64,000 nt of DNA from Caenorhabditis remanei (lineage: Eukaryota; Nematoda; Chromadorea; Rhabditida; Rhabditidae): NCBI RefSeq assembly GCF_010183535.1, contig NC_071332.1, positions 15,438,001 to 15,502,000 on the forward strand, in the 5' to 3' direction. Below, in pieces: positions 22,501 to 34,600 of the stretch. Within the stretch, counting starts at the first letter, position 1, and each line of letters begins with the position of its first letter. Position numbers and translations under genes: made by a program. The notes under the pieces are model-generated. The model was given only the letters and a program-made list of their open reading frames with translations. It did no database searches and was not told the origin of the DNA.

Positions 22501-25500
22501 AGGCCTAAAACTGCCTAAATAAGGAAGATGCCAAGTGAACACGACCTGTGAATGACTAGACGGCCTAGGAAAGCATAGAAAGGCCTTATGAGCCTAAAGT
22601 GCCTTAAAATGCCTTGAAGTGCCTAAAAACGCCTAAATACTGAAATAAGCCTTAAACAACCTTAGCGGGTTAAACACGGCCTGAAAAGCCTTGAGATGCC
22701 ATAGTGCGCCTGAAACGCCTAAAAAGGCCTAGAAACCACTATTATTTGAAGCTTGCTATTTTGAGAATGGGACGTTTTGCAACTTGTTTTCAAATTATGA
22801 AAATGAACCATTTTGTGAAAAAAAAGTTTCAAAAACGTTATTGCTGATTCTCGTACTTGTCAAAGCCCGGAAAGGCCCGGCTTCGAAAAATGACCCAATT
22901 TTTTCAATTTATTTTCGACATATTTTCATCGAAAATGTGAACATTTTTGGTGATTTTTCAGCATTTCTCCTACTTCTGAATAATAGTCCAAAATTTTACT
23001 TTTTCGCGAAAAAATTCGGAAAAATTTGAAATTTGAACTTTGGCGCTACGTACCCGGCAGAGTTGAGCGGAATTCCGCCTTCCGCCTTCCGCTTTCCGCC
23101 ACTTTTTTCTTTCCGCCTTCCGCTTTCCGCTCTCCGCCGAAAAATGTTTTATTCCGCCTTCCGCTTTCCGCTTTCCGCCAAAAATTTTCCTATTTCCGCT
23201 TTCCGCCTTCCGCCTCTCAGGCAACTCGATATTAATCTAATTAGACGCGGCGTCAGTTAGATTAGATGCTATGTTGGCATAATAAGATTAGCGCCGCAGC
23301 TAGTTAGATTAGCGTACCGTCTAGTTAGATTGGCGCGCGGTCTCATTAGATTGACGTGGAATCTTGTGTAATTAGTTGTAACATTTGAAAATTCTTTAGG
23401 TAAAATAAGAAATAGTAAATTTATTCGAATAAAAACAAGAGTTCTGACAATCAAAATGTACAAAAAATATAACAGAAAAAAAACATTAGAGATTAGTCGC
23501 AAATCCATTGCAAGTGGAAAAAATCCAAGTTGTTCTCTGTCCGGTTTCTTCCCGTTGTCGTCCACTCAGCGAATTTTACTGTAAAATGAACGAAATTAAT
23601 ACCAAAAACCTGTTTGATTTCTGAACTCACAAAAGAATCTTCTTTCGGAGCTTGTGTAGAGAGCGCTGATGTTGAAGAAGTAGACGTTTATACCTGAACA
23701 ATGAACTATTATTCACGGTTAATTGTAAGAGAAACAATTTGCTTACCTAAGAATTTATTCATGATTTCATCGCAGTGTTGACTTTTCTTCCAAACCAGAT
23801 GGAAGTTGTGGAAGACTGAAGAGTGCAGTTGAAGACTTGAAGAGCCATAGAAACCGAAAAATAAAATTTTTAATAATGGAAAATCGTGAAAAAGTCGATA
23901 AAACCGCAAACGAAATTATTTCGCAACGATTTCAGACTTTCGAGACATAAATAGAGAATTAAAACTTTGAAAAAAAAACATTAAAACAAAAATTGAAAAA
24001 AATTTTGAGCGTTTTGTACTGACTTATTCTTGGATCCTTGGCGCGAACGAAGTTTGCGCAAGCAAAATCCACTAATCTAATTAGATTGTGATTAGATTAG
24101 TGTGGCGTCTCATTAGATTAATATCGAGTTGCCTGAGCTTCCGCTGTTTGAAGATTTTTTCCTCAGCTTGAAAAATTTGATCACCTATTCCAATTTACTG
24201 ATATTTTTGTGGTTTTTTGCAGCAAAGCTATCAGTGTTTATAAAAAAAACAAAATTTAACTCAAATTTAACCATTGTAGTGTTTTTACTATAAAATAAGG
24301 CCAAAATCGTATTTTTGAAAGCGACATTGTGTTCCGCCTTCCGCCTTTAGACATTTTTTTCCATTCCGCTTTCCGCCTTCCGCCTTCCGCCAAAAAATGT
24401 TCGCTTCCGCCTTCCGCTCTCCGCTTTCCGCCGATATTTTCTAAATTCCGCCTTCCGCTTTCCGCCCAAAAAATGTTCATTCCGCTTTCCGCCTTCCGCC
24501 TTCCGCCATTTCAAAAACCGCATTCCGCTCAACTCTGGTACCCGGGCCTTATATGCTAATTTTACTGTGCCCGCCTGTTTTTGAATCTGAAAATCAAACC
24601 TACATTATCACATTAATTCCAGACCCATCGGACTTCTCACTCCAAGAAAAACGTCGTCAAATCCGTCAAATCGCTTGTGAATTCATCCATCGAACATTCC
24701 TTGACTACGAAGGTCTCATTCGAATCGCACTTCATCAACGCTTCCCACTACGTCAAATACGTGAGATCGTCGAGGGAGTGCCCGCTTTGTTCGCTGGAAA
24801 CTCTCAGATTCTCGAGATGCTCTCGTTGGCTGATCCGGAGAGACGATTCTTTGCAATTGTGTTTGCGGCGGAAATTTCCAGAAAAGTGGGGAAGATTTAC
24901 TCATTGAGAATCCACCTAATGTTTTCAGTACCGAGTCCGTGAGTCACTGGAGACCGCCCGTGTCGTTTGTGATATCGTTCATTCTCTTCACAAATATGGA
25001 GAACTTCCGTCATCGTATAAAGTATGGAAACATGTGGCACCGGCGTTGATGATTTTGGCTACGGTAGGTTTTATGGGAATCTGGACATGTGGGAATACTG
25101 CCATCACATTTTCAATTTTATAGCATAAATATTGGTTTTAAAGCGTCTAGTATATTACTAGGGAAGATCATGGAGTCAATTTGGAGATATTGGACGTAAC
25201 CTATATCAATCGAAAGCTGAAATGACGCTGATTTTTAATATATATCCAGTTTTGCCCTTGTGGCCTGTTATTCGAGTAAAACAAGGTGAAATTTCAGAGC
25301 AATAGAGAGTTATTACCTTTCTGACACGCAAACATTTTAAAAAATTGCAATTTTCGCGTTAAAATGGTAATAATTTGACATTTTTCAGAACTTTGATCTT
25401 GTTTTTCTCGAATACCAGACCTCGAAGGCTGACCTATTTCAATCGAAAGCTGAAATCACGCTGATTTTAAATATATATTCAGTTTTTGCCCTAGAGGTCT

Positions 25501-25984
25501 GGTATTCGAGAGGAACAAGGTGAAAGTGCTGAAAAATGTAAAATTATTACCTTTTTAACAAGCGAAAATTGAAAATTTTCCAATTTTTCGCGTGTCAGAG
25601 AGGTAATAATTATCTCTTGTTCCGAAATTTCACCTTGTTCCTCTCGAATACTAGTCCTCGAGGGCAAAAACTGAATGTATATTAAAAATCAGCGTGATTT
25701 CAGCTTTCGATTGATATAGGTTACGTCCCATATCTCCAAATTGACTTCATGATCTCTCTAGTTAGGAAAAAAGACATCCTCTCTAAAATCTCTCAATTTT
25801 CCAGGAGTTCCCATCGCTCGCCGACAGTATCAACCGTCTCCTAATACGTGTCTCCACCACTGCCAAAAATCGTCTCTCCGTAAGATGCGGCCTTTTCGCT
25901 GGCGATCCGCGACACGAAGAATATCAGCTTATCACGAAAATTCAATCGTTTTTGGATCGAAACTCAACTAGAGAGAATCTATAA
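16525..25984 (+). CDS. ints-2: Integrator complex subunit 2 (5' exon not resolved)
   Basis: Fourteen plus-strand exons join in frame: 16525-16691, 16744-16848, 16896-17046, 17532-18127, 18885-19078, 19766-20009, 20683-20893, 20943-21163, 21633-21853, 21904-22053, 22111-22232, 24623-24885, 24929-25063, 25805-25984 (about 986 residues plus the missing start). INTS2 is a helical-repeat scaffold of the Integrator complex, which cleaves snRNA 3' ends and terminates paused transcription. Similarity to animal INTS2 runs colinearly: LTIEEIVNGLL and TLYPYFARRI early, THLIFVHT before the middle, VLKIPSLIFRCDRR matching the vertebrate LMIDPLIVLRCDQR region, and LSLADPERRFFAIVFAAEIS near the end. There are no catalytic residues to test. 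It is shorter than the vertebrate protein (about 1200 aa), mainly at the N-terminus. Introns 4, 5, 11 and 13 are swollen by repeats. The symbol follows C. elegans ZC376.6 from memory. Confidence 0.88.
18311..18826. repeat. Fold-back element in ints-2 intron 4
   Basis: The left arm (from TTTTTTCACGTTTGAATTCA near 18311 to about 18395) is repeated in reverse as the right arm (about 18740-18826, TTCAGTGCAAAAAGTAGAAG and GAATTGAATTAAAACGTG). The arms are about 85 bp and roughly 85 percent alike by eye. It fills most of the 757-bp intron. Confidence 0.75.
18827..18863. repeat. Perfect 16-bp hairpin next to an ints-2 splice acceptor
   Basis: GACACTGGAAGTGTAT and ATACACTTCCAGTGTC are exact reverse complements separated by five bases (ATAAA). 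The hairpin ends 21 nt before exon 5 at 18885. The transcript could form a strong stem-loop over the usual branch-point zone. Confidence 0.85.
19364..19499. repeat. Small fold-back element in ints-2 intron 5
   Basis: GTACATTTCAATAGAAATTC with CTCCTCGTCCTGTACGTG on the left is mirrored by CACGTACAGACGAGGAG and TTTTTATCGAAATGTAC on the right. The arms are about 37 bp with few mismatches and the interior is A/T-rich. Confidence 0.75.
20446..20660. repeat. GGCCCG-type dispersed repeat in ints-2 intron 6
   Basis: It starts AGACTTGCAACGGACCGGGC and ends near GGGGCGATATTTTGCAAGTC, the same inverted TTGCAA boundaries as the copies at 2744 and 37228, but with short G/C tracts only. Confidence 0.65.
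21446..21552. repeat. Short repeat, family D (ACTGCGCTCTACCGAAA)
   Basis: A block of about 107 bp begins ACAACTGCGCTCTACCGAAA and ends ATTTCGGTGGAACGCAGTTG, so the ends are inverted. Copies with the same interior (TTGTGTGCGAAATTGAGA) lie at 44203-44309 and 52530-52626, with a left-end fragment near 51145. Confidence 0.7.
22340..22735. repeat. Degenerate GCCTAAAA-type minisatellite in ints-2 intron 11
   Basis: About 30 imperfect units of the form GCCTNAAAN recur at 8-14 bp spacing, such as AGTGCCTAAAAACGCCTAAA. The core GCCTAA is the complement of the nematode telomere unit TTAGGC, but there are no long perfect runs, so a telomeric origin is only a possibility. Confidence 0.6.
23047..24545. 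repeat. Composite TTCCGC-array repeat with inverted outer ends, in ints-2 intron 11
   Basis: Arrays of TTCCGCC and TTCCGCTTTCCGC units lie at 23069-23215 and 24333-24517, both in the same orientation. The outer boundaries are inverted: GTACCCGGCAGAGTTGAGCG on the left and GCTCAACTCTGGTACCCG on the right. A separate 922-bp element with perfect ends sits at the inner edge of the left array. Confidence 0.7.
23216..24137. mobile_element. 922-bp DNA transposon-like element with perfect 26-bp inverted ends
   Basis: The left end (CTCAGGCAACTCGATATTAA at 23216) and right end (TTAATATCGAGTTGCCTGAG, ending 24137) are exact complements over 26 bp and similar for some bases beyond. Both subterminal zones contain repeated TTAGATTAG motifs, as bound by transposases of several DNA families. 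Two A/T-rich open stretches on the minus strand (23269-23565 and 23709-23909) encode nothing recognisable, so it is probably non-autonomous. No clear target duplication is visible because one flank lies in the TTCCGC array. Confidence 0.75.
25157..25761. repeat. Large fold-back element, family B, in ints-2 intron 13
   Basis: ACTAGGGAAGATCATGGAGT near the left end is mirrored by TGACTTCATGATCTCTCTAG near the right end. Arms containing AATCGAAAGCTGAAATGACG pair over more than 100 bp and the centre repeats the arm once more (25430-25530). Single-arm relatives lie at 38755-38905 and 56938-57075. Confidence 0.75.
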
Positions 25985-28633
25985 TTAATTTTAGTTTATT
26001 TAATTTATTTTCTACTTTTTTCCCTCTTTTTCCAATTTTGATTTTGTATTAACTTCCCTTATCCTTCTTATTCTTTCGACAGATAATGTACAAGATCCCA
26101 CATATTTTTATGCTAGCGGGTCCTTCTTTTCCCCAATTCTGTCAAAAAAATTAATCCCGATTTTCGTCGTTTTAAATGAAGTAACCTTTTTCAACTAATT
26201 GACGTCAAGATTCTGAAACCGCGCGTTTTAATAATATGAATTTTTCTTATTTTCTTTTCCTTTTTCAAATCTTATTCAATATCCCAAAATCTCAAAAACC
26301 AGTCACTGAAGAAAACGAAAACATGCATTATTTTCCTGTTGACATTATTTGAGATGTTCGACGATTTTTGAACGAGATTATTTTTTGTGAATAACTAAAA
26401 TTTTGAATTTTTTTTTCATTTTTCCAAAAATATTTAACTACAGTATTCAGAAGGGGGCGTGGCTTTAAAAAGTAAATTCGAAAACTCGCATGTGTCTTAT
26501 GGTAGTTTTAGACTCCGCCCATAATTTTTAACATGACAGTTTCAAATTTTCTGCGATGAACACAGAGAGGGCGGAGCTTATTTTCAGCCTGAATTACTCG
26601 TTTCTGAAACGAGTTATAATAAGCTCCACCCTCCTTGTATTCGTCGTAGAAATTTTGAAAACTTGGTGTAAAAAATTATTTGTGCGGAGTCTCAAACTAC
26701 CATAAGACATGCGAGTATTCGAATTTGCAACATCGGCAAACTAAGCCACGCCCACTTCTTCTGAATACCGTAGTTAAATATTATGAATGTTGCTATGCTT
26801 GAAATAGGTATGTATACTGTATCATGAAAACTTATTTTTGAAAAATAAAAAAAATTCTATGATGAAGACAGAGAGGGCGGAGCTTATTATAACCAATTAC
26901 TTAAAATGACTTATGACTTTCAGCCTGAATAACTCGTTTCAATTTAATCGTTTTCAAAATCAGAAAACAGATTCAGAATCCCCATATTTTCAGCCCTCCA
27001 TCCATATAACTTTTAGCCTGTGAACTTTATTTCCAACCTCACAAAATGCAAAAAGATTCAAAAAGAAGCTGAGAAAGCCAATATTTACTTCGAGTATTTA
27101 GGAGGTTAAACCAATAGTAATTCAAACAATTCTTCTTTTTCTTCTTTTCTCCATTTCCCTCCCCGACCTTCTCTCCTGCTCCTTCAACCCATCTCTCCCC
27201 TCAGACCGCCCGTCCGACTCCTCCTATTTCCCGTTCTCTCTACCCATTCTCCTCGTTTTTTATGATATTTCCCCCCAGTCCGTTTCCCTTTTCATTCTGC
27301 GCCCCTCTCATTCCACTTTCTCCACCGTTTGTTCTTCTCATCTTATCACACAAGTTTTTGTCTGTGTGTGTGTTTCCGTTGGTTCGACGGTCAATCGTCT
27401 CAATTATAGGAATCGATTTATCATTTTCCTTCTCGGCTATTATTATTTTTTCCCAAAAATTAATGGCTTGAAGCACTGCAAAAGTGAGTCATGATGCAAT
27501 TTGCATGATAGAAGCTTCTCGATTGTTTCGATGAGTTTTTGAGTTTTTTTCTGGATTTTCAAGGGATTTTTGCAGTTTTCTAGTTGTTTTGGGGTGATTT
27601 AATTTTTCTGAAGTGATGTTAATTTAAAAAAAAAAGGTAAATTAAAATATTAAATTATTAAAAATCACTTTTTTTCGCAGAAAACTATTGAAACTTAGCA
27701 AAGTTAAAAAAGAAAGATAAATAAGCGGCATTTAACTTTAGTACAATAAAAATTCTACTAACGAAAGTACAAGTTGAATAAGAAGAATCAACGAATATTG
27801 CAAAAATGGACGGAAAAAAAATAACAATACTTTTTTTCTGAAAAAAAACAGTGTAAATTCAGTGTACACTCTACAAAATAGTCGAAAAGTTAGGAATTTT
27901 CGCTTTATTAAAACCATTTCTCCTCAGAATTTAAGAAAAAACGGCAAATTTCACATAAATAATACGAAAAATGTTTGCAATTTACGAAATATATTGTATT
28001 TTCAGTATGTACAGTGTACAGGGCTCAGCTCTCAAGCGTGTACTTACACGATACTGAAAAATATTGCAAATTTTTAGTTTTCAAGACATTATAGTTGTGA
28101 AATTTGAATAAAAATGCGCTAAAACATAATTTATTTTATAAACGCTATTATATAAACTTTAAGGGAACATTGTACAGTTCTGTTGAGCTGTGCACACTGT
28201 GCACTATTAAAGTTAACCCTTTATTAAGGCCTTAAAAGCCTAAACCGTAAAACCGTAAAGCTTTACCGTTAGGAACGACACTCCGAAATTTCGCAAGAGC
28301 TTACAGTTTACCGTAAATCGACACACATTTTAGCGCTGTTAAGCAGCGCTGAAAATTCAAGCTGTAACGAATTCTGCTGTTTTCCGTGAATTTTCATCGT
28401 TTTTCGACGTATTTATTAAAAGTAAATAGGATGAAACAAATTTTTGAAGGTTAATTCTTCAAAAAATATTGCACGCTCAACAGATTTTTCTGAAAAAACG
28501 GGAAAACTCTGCTTGAACGTTTCCTCGCATTCACTGTCCTTTATATTACCTCTTTTCATCCAAAATTTCTTCAATTCTTCATTTTTCAGCCTAAAAACCG
28601 CACCCGTTCACATCCGAAAACTTCACCATCAAA
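25985..28633. other. Intergenic between ints-2 and atfs-1
   Basis: No gene is recognised. It holds a fold-back element (26430-26781), a partial copy of its arm near 26863-26950, a pyrimidine-rich tract (27120-27320), and A/T-rich DNA leading to the atfs-1 start. The last few hundred bases presumably contain the atfs-1 promoter, but no specific site can be supported. Confidence 0.6.
26430..26781. repeat. Fold-back element between ints-2 and atfs-1
   Basis: ATATTTAACTACAGTATTCA on the left is mirrored by TGAATACCGTAGTTAAATAT on the right. Inner motifs such as ACTCGCATGTGTCTTATGGT and CATAAGACATGCGAGTATTC also pair. Arms exceed 100 bp. A partial arm (AGAGAGGGCGGAGCTTATTA) recurs near 26870. Confidence 0.8.
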
Positions 28634-31600
28634 ATGTTTTCCCGTGTGGGACGTCTCACCACTTTCGGTGCCCAAGCGGTATCGAATTGTCCGCTTCGCA
28701 GAGATAATATTTATCAGCAGCCGTTGAAGGTTTGTGAGAAAAATGATGGAGAAAGAGAAATTGATAAGAAATTTGCAGATCACCGCACCGATCAACGATC
28801 AATTGGTCAACTTTGCACACAATTTTTCCGATTCAGTTAGACAGAGAACGTAAGGAATTCGAGAAAAAAAAAACTAAGAATTTCTGTATTTCATCGAATT
28901 TTGAAGCACTTACATTCAAAAATAGACAGAAATGCGCAAAGAGATAAAAACTCAAATTTCAGCACCAGTTTCGGCAATGATCCATTCCTCGGCGTCCCAA
29001 TGGACGACGAAGAAGTCATAAAAGAGCTGGAACTCCTCGACCTCGACTCATGGCATACGAAGCCGCGTGCACCGTGCGCCGCGCCTTCAGACGAACTCGA
29101 ACTCGATCAATTTTGGGAGGGGAAGAATATCACGGTTTGCGGCAGAGATCCACGTAGAAATGGCATAGAAACAACTGATTGTTTTGAGCTGGAAGCATGG
29201 CGACCCACCGACACGTGGCAGAATCAAGGACATCACGGACAACAACCACATCAGACACAGAATCAACAGATACCACAAGGACATGTCGGACACTCGAGTA
29301 CCACTGAATTGATGCATGATTTCTCGAATTTCGGAGATAATATGGTACGGAGATTCATCGAAAATAGTGGAGTACCCCTAGTAGAAGAATGAGACTAACA
29401 GTGTGTGAAAAATTTCAGTTTTTTCTGGAATCGCTTTTAAAAAACTATCATTTTGAGCTTTTTTTTTTGAGTGATTGAGTTTTCTCACAGTGTTTTATTT
29501 CATTCTGTTTTTTTTATTTTGGAAAAAAGTTGGGCACCCGGACAAAGTTTTTGGCTAAAATTCGAAATTTTTCTAGAAAAACCAGAGATTTCTCGAAGAA
29601 ATACACATTTCGGCACGAAGAAAAGTTACCTATTTTTTACCTAATTTTTGTGATTTTTTGTTTGAATTTTACATCAAAAATCCATTTTTTGAGCTTTTGA
29701 TTGAATTTTGAAGTATAGGAAAAAAAGTTCGACATTTTCGGAAAAAAATTCAAAATTTAGCTCAACAAATTTTTGAATCACGAACTCCGGGCAGACGGGC
29801 TGGGCCGATGAAATTCCGATTTCGGTCATTAGAAAACCTGCGATTTCTCGAAGAAAAACACATGTTTGTTCACTTTTTCTGCAAAAATTTCTCGAAAAAT
29901 CAAATATTGTTGCAAAAATCTTAAATTTTTCAATAAAAATACTTCAAATTCCAGAAAATATACCGAAATTTTGAATGTTATTTTTTCAATCCAAAGTCGA
30001 AATTAAAAAAAAGAATCATACCGAAAAATTGTTTCTGGATATCCGGACATCCCGACACTCACCTGGACGCGCACTCGTCTAACCCCTCCCCACTCTTCAG
30101 CTATCTCCCACCCACTCATATGCAAATTAACCCGTTCTTTTCTCAGGGCTCCCCACTCTTCCGATCACCGTCAAAATCATCGATCGATCAGTTCGCAGCT
30201 CCATCATCTCGAACAGATGAGGTATCATAATCCTGTATTCTGTCCTCTTTCTATTGATTTATCTCTGTTCCAGTTCGGCATGCCACCACAGCATGAGAGA
30301 AAAGTGTCGAAATTCGAGTTGGACGTCGAGCATGAGTCGAAAACTGTCGATTGGGAGGTAGATTTTGGACTCCTTTTGGACAAGATTCAACATTTGAATT
30401 TTTAGGCTTGGAATCACTATTTGGAGAGTGACGACGACGTCTTCAAACGTCCAGAAGCATTTTTCAAGGAGGAACCCATGATGACGTCTTCTAACTCGAT
30501 GACGTCGAATTCTTCTCCAGATTCTGGAATCGGACTCTTTGTCGATACTCACCAACATCCAGTCTATAACTTCAATCTGTCGACGTCTTCATCTTCTGCG
30601 AATCTCTTCAGAATGGTGACGCCTTCAGTTCAACCTTCCCACATTCAGAATCCACAGAATCCACCGCGGATTCAGAATTCCGACGCCGATCTCTTCTCAT
30701 CTGGACCACTTCTATGTATTCCGAAACAAGAAGATATCTTCGACGACTACATTCAAAAAGAAGACGACGATGACGACTACATCCCAGCGTCTGAAATGCG
30801 ACGAGCCAGCTCACGTCTTCAACGAAAATCCACGACGCCTTCATATCTTCGTCGTCGTGATTCGGAACGTTCGTGGACGCCGGCTTCCGATGATTATTAT
30901 ATGTCGGAGGAGAAGCAGAAATTCAAGAAACGTGGAGTCGTTCTGAAGCCGTCGGTCGACGAGGAGACTGATAGAAGACGTGCGTTGAATCGAATCGCTG
31001 CAGTCAGATATCGTGAGAAGAAGCGAGCCGAAAAGATGGGAAGAAAGAAGTGAGTTTTAGTATCAGAAATTCAAAATTTATAGACACGGGGACTAGGTTT
31101 TTTCTAGAATTTTCTAGGTCATTGTGCTCTTTACATTCTTTGACATCATATCGAGTTACTGATCTTTCTTTCTAGTTTTGTAAAAATTATTACACACATC
31201 ACTCATCTTATCATTGCCACGCGAAAACACGCTCCCGCGACGACGATCATACGGTGTAATGTCATCGTTTTTAATGAGAAATCTGACCTTTTTCCTCTTT
31301 TTTTCTCACCAAAGGAGTTTTCTTTGAGAATTTTTAGAAGGTTTGAGGGGTTTGGAGGGTTTACTGCACATTCGGATACATATACGAACTTGTTAGACGT
31401 CTAAGACGGCTGTGGTATCGTAACCCGTGGACATCCGGATGAAAGCTAGGAAGCTCCTTGATTGGCACAGTGCCAAGAACATAACTTAGGTACCGTAACC
31501 CGTTTAATGGACATTCGGACAATCGTAATATGTTCCTAAAGGCGTTGGCACCGTAACCCCGAACACCGCGAGGTATCGGGCATCCGGACCCACAGACAGT

Positions 31601-34600
31601 CACAGGACTTTTGTCTCTGGAGCTCGAGGGTCCGAAGTTTGATGATCTAGGATCCTAGGCACCGTAGTCAGACTGAAACCAGTGGTGGGCGCGAGTGAAG
31701 CTGAGCTTCACTCCAAAATCCACGGGGGAGGAGAAATGTCTGCGTCTCTCGCTGTCGGCAATGGTGGGGCGCGCTCTCTCGCGCTCTCTTCCCCCCGCGC
31801 TGTGGCCGCTGCCGCCACGGGGAGAGTCACTAATTTCACTCCGCGCCCACCACTGACTGAAACGGACATCCCGTCGTACTGACAATGGTCCAATATTTCT
31901 GTACAGGGTGCGGCAGAATTACCCGCACAAGCTATATGTGCTATATCTAAAAAAGTAAAAGTCAGAAAACCATGGGAATCAACAAAAAGTTTATTCATGA
32001 CCATATCAACAATTATCAGCTAATCTTGTTCCATCCGACCTCCTCTCTTTTCGATGACAGCACGAAGACGTCTAGGGTAGGCATCGATGGTTGCACGCAG
32101 GTACTCCGGAGACAAAGCGTCCCATTCCTTGACCAGGGTCTTCTTCAGCGCCTCGATACTTGAGTGGGGTTTAGCGTTGACCTTGTTTTGTAAAACCCCC
32201 CAGATGGAGTAGTCCAAAGGATTGAGGTCTGGCGAGGACGGTGGCCATTCGTCCTTCGGGATGAACGCAGGCAAATGGGTTTCGCACCACTGTTGCGACA
32301 ACTTGGCAGTGTGTGCTGGTGCGCCGTCTTGTTGGAACACCCAGCGACGTCCATTGAAGTGCTTCTGGGCCCAGGGAAGAAGTGTCTTTTCCAAAATCTG
32401 CGAAATGTAGACTTCTTTATTGATTTTGACTCCCTGATCGACAAAAAGCAATGGTGACTTGCCATCAGCACACACTGCTCTAAAAACCATCACACTAGCG
32501 GGGTGAGAGGCTTGATGAATTGTCCTTCCGTTGGCAAAAGCTTCCTCAGATGTCTCAGCTAGTACTCGATGATTTTGAGGATTGAATTCGGCCTGTACCG
32601 TGAACAGCTTCTCGTCGGAGAACACTGTCACCAAGTGTTCACCATTGCGCGTGCGCTGAAGGAGCTTTTTTGATCTTTCGAGCCGTTTCTTCGTTGTAGC
32701 TTCCGAGAGAATGGCTGCTTTTCTTACACGGTAGCAGGTAAGTTTCAGCTTGTCTTTGACAATCCTTCCCATCGAACGTGAACTAATTTTCATACCTTTC
32801 GCCATTTTTCTGATGCTCCGATGTGGATTTCTTCTGATTCTCTCTTTCACAGCTTTAATCCGATCTGGAGTCACGACTGTTGGTTTTCTGCCTCTCCCAC
32901 ATCTATCCAAAAACGTGCCAAGCTTTTTGAAACGAGAAATCGAATCATAGACGGTTCTACTTGGGACTCCGAGCCGTTTAATGATGTCAACCGGAGGGAC
33001 TCCTGCTTTGAAAAGGTTCAAAATAGAAGAGCGATGTGGACTCGGCGGTGCTATTTACCTAAAACAAAACCGATCAATCTGAAATTTGGCACAATGATAA
33101 AAAATGAAATAATTAACAAAAATTTAAATAATACGCGCGCCAGAATTGCGTCAATCGCCTTGCTTTATGGCGCCAAACTTTTGTGCGGGTAATTCTGCCG
33201 CACCCTGTATTGGTACCGCGCCGATACCTGAAGACACTTCTTTGATTCATCTGGGAGTCTAGATACCGTAACCAGACTAACGGACATCCGGACTCACAGT
33301 CAATGACTGTGAGTCCGGATGTCGTCAGTCATACTTTGAGACGCTTATAAGATGTCTCTGGGATCCTTAGTGATAACGTGGACATCCGGACGTACTAGAG
33401 GAGAATGGCTCAATGTTTCTATGGGTCTAGTTACCGTACCCCAAGTGATCTCTAGTACAATTTAGTGTCTTTTCCCCATAAAAAGATCAATATTTGAGTT
33501 CTCCTTCTTCTCGTAGAAATCAGAGATTTCTCTCTCACACTCGTCACTATATTTTCGTCCCATTTCTCCGATTTCGCAACACTCAAAAATATCGTGGAGA
33601 CTCCAAAATTCACAATTTCGCAATTCTCTCTCCACACACTTTGTCCCCATATCTCTACGTCTCTCCATCTTCAAAAGTGTCTGGACTCGGCGGCCACGAG
33701 GCTGTTTGCTGTTTGAACCGGGGCGCCACACACAATAGTAGAGGAGACGAGTGACGTGAAGAGAGGGGATGATAATGGAAAGGGAAAAAGAGAGAGACCA
33801 TGTGGCAGTTGTGTCGAAGAACCCGGTGGTTCTATGATCTATGTGAAGGTTCTTTTTTGAGAAGAAAGGGAAATAGATTCGAAAGAAAAAGAAAGAAGAA
33901 GGGAACGACAAAGAAATGGGTAATGGGGTTTTCGTATGGGGTACTCAATGGAGGCAGGCACTTGAAAGAGCTCAGAAGTACAGGATTCCAAAGTTTATGA
34001 ATGGAATTTAAGGGAACGATACATTCCAACATTTCCTTCCAAAACCTTCTTTGAGACTTCAGATTCTCCTTGAAAACTGGAAATCTTTGAGGCTGGATAA
34101 GATTTTGAATTAGTCTGACAACTTCTGTCATCTCTCTGAAAATCTTGAATTGTTCCTCGTGATTATCGGAATCACATTTTAATTTCTGGAGCTTCCACTT
34201 CCCTTTCGTAGTCAGTGCTACAGATTTGTGGTATTCAATGACCATCAGATTCCCACAATTAGCATATTAGTATCTCACTCCGTCTACTTGACTTCCGCTC
34301 TTTCATCTCTGATCAATTAATTTACATATGTATTATGAATGAATCCTATCCTATTTTTCTCACAGACAATTCATACCGATGATCGTCAAACGATTCATAT
34401 CAATGAACAAGAGTGAAAGATAGGAAAGGAGAGAGATACGGTTATCACGAGGTGTTGTAACGGGGTGTACCAAAGTCCATGAAAGAACAACTTTGATGAA
34501 CAAAAGAGATGGGAGGAATGAGAAAAGGGGAAAAGATCAGAAATAGAGAAGATCGAATTGTTGAATTTTGAACCGAGTGGTTTATTTATGAGTAGAGCGG

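Larger units (their letters stand above)
31370..33445. repeat. Degenerate minisatellite (ACCGTAACC ... GGACATCCGGAC) hosting two transposons
   Basis: Phrases of the type TACCGTAACCCG and GGACATCCGGAC recur at about 60-110 bp intervals at 31380-31670 and again at 33215-33445. The sequence between is the hAT-type MITE and the maT element, so both inserted into one repeat tract. Confidence 0.6.

Noticed and set aside
23269..23909. Minus-strand frames inside the 922-bp TIR element as a transposase
   Set aside because: Hydrophobic, A/T-driven sequence with stops between; no DDE or helix-turn-helix motif.
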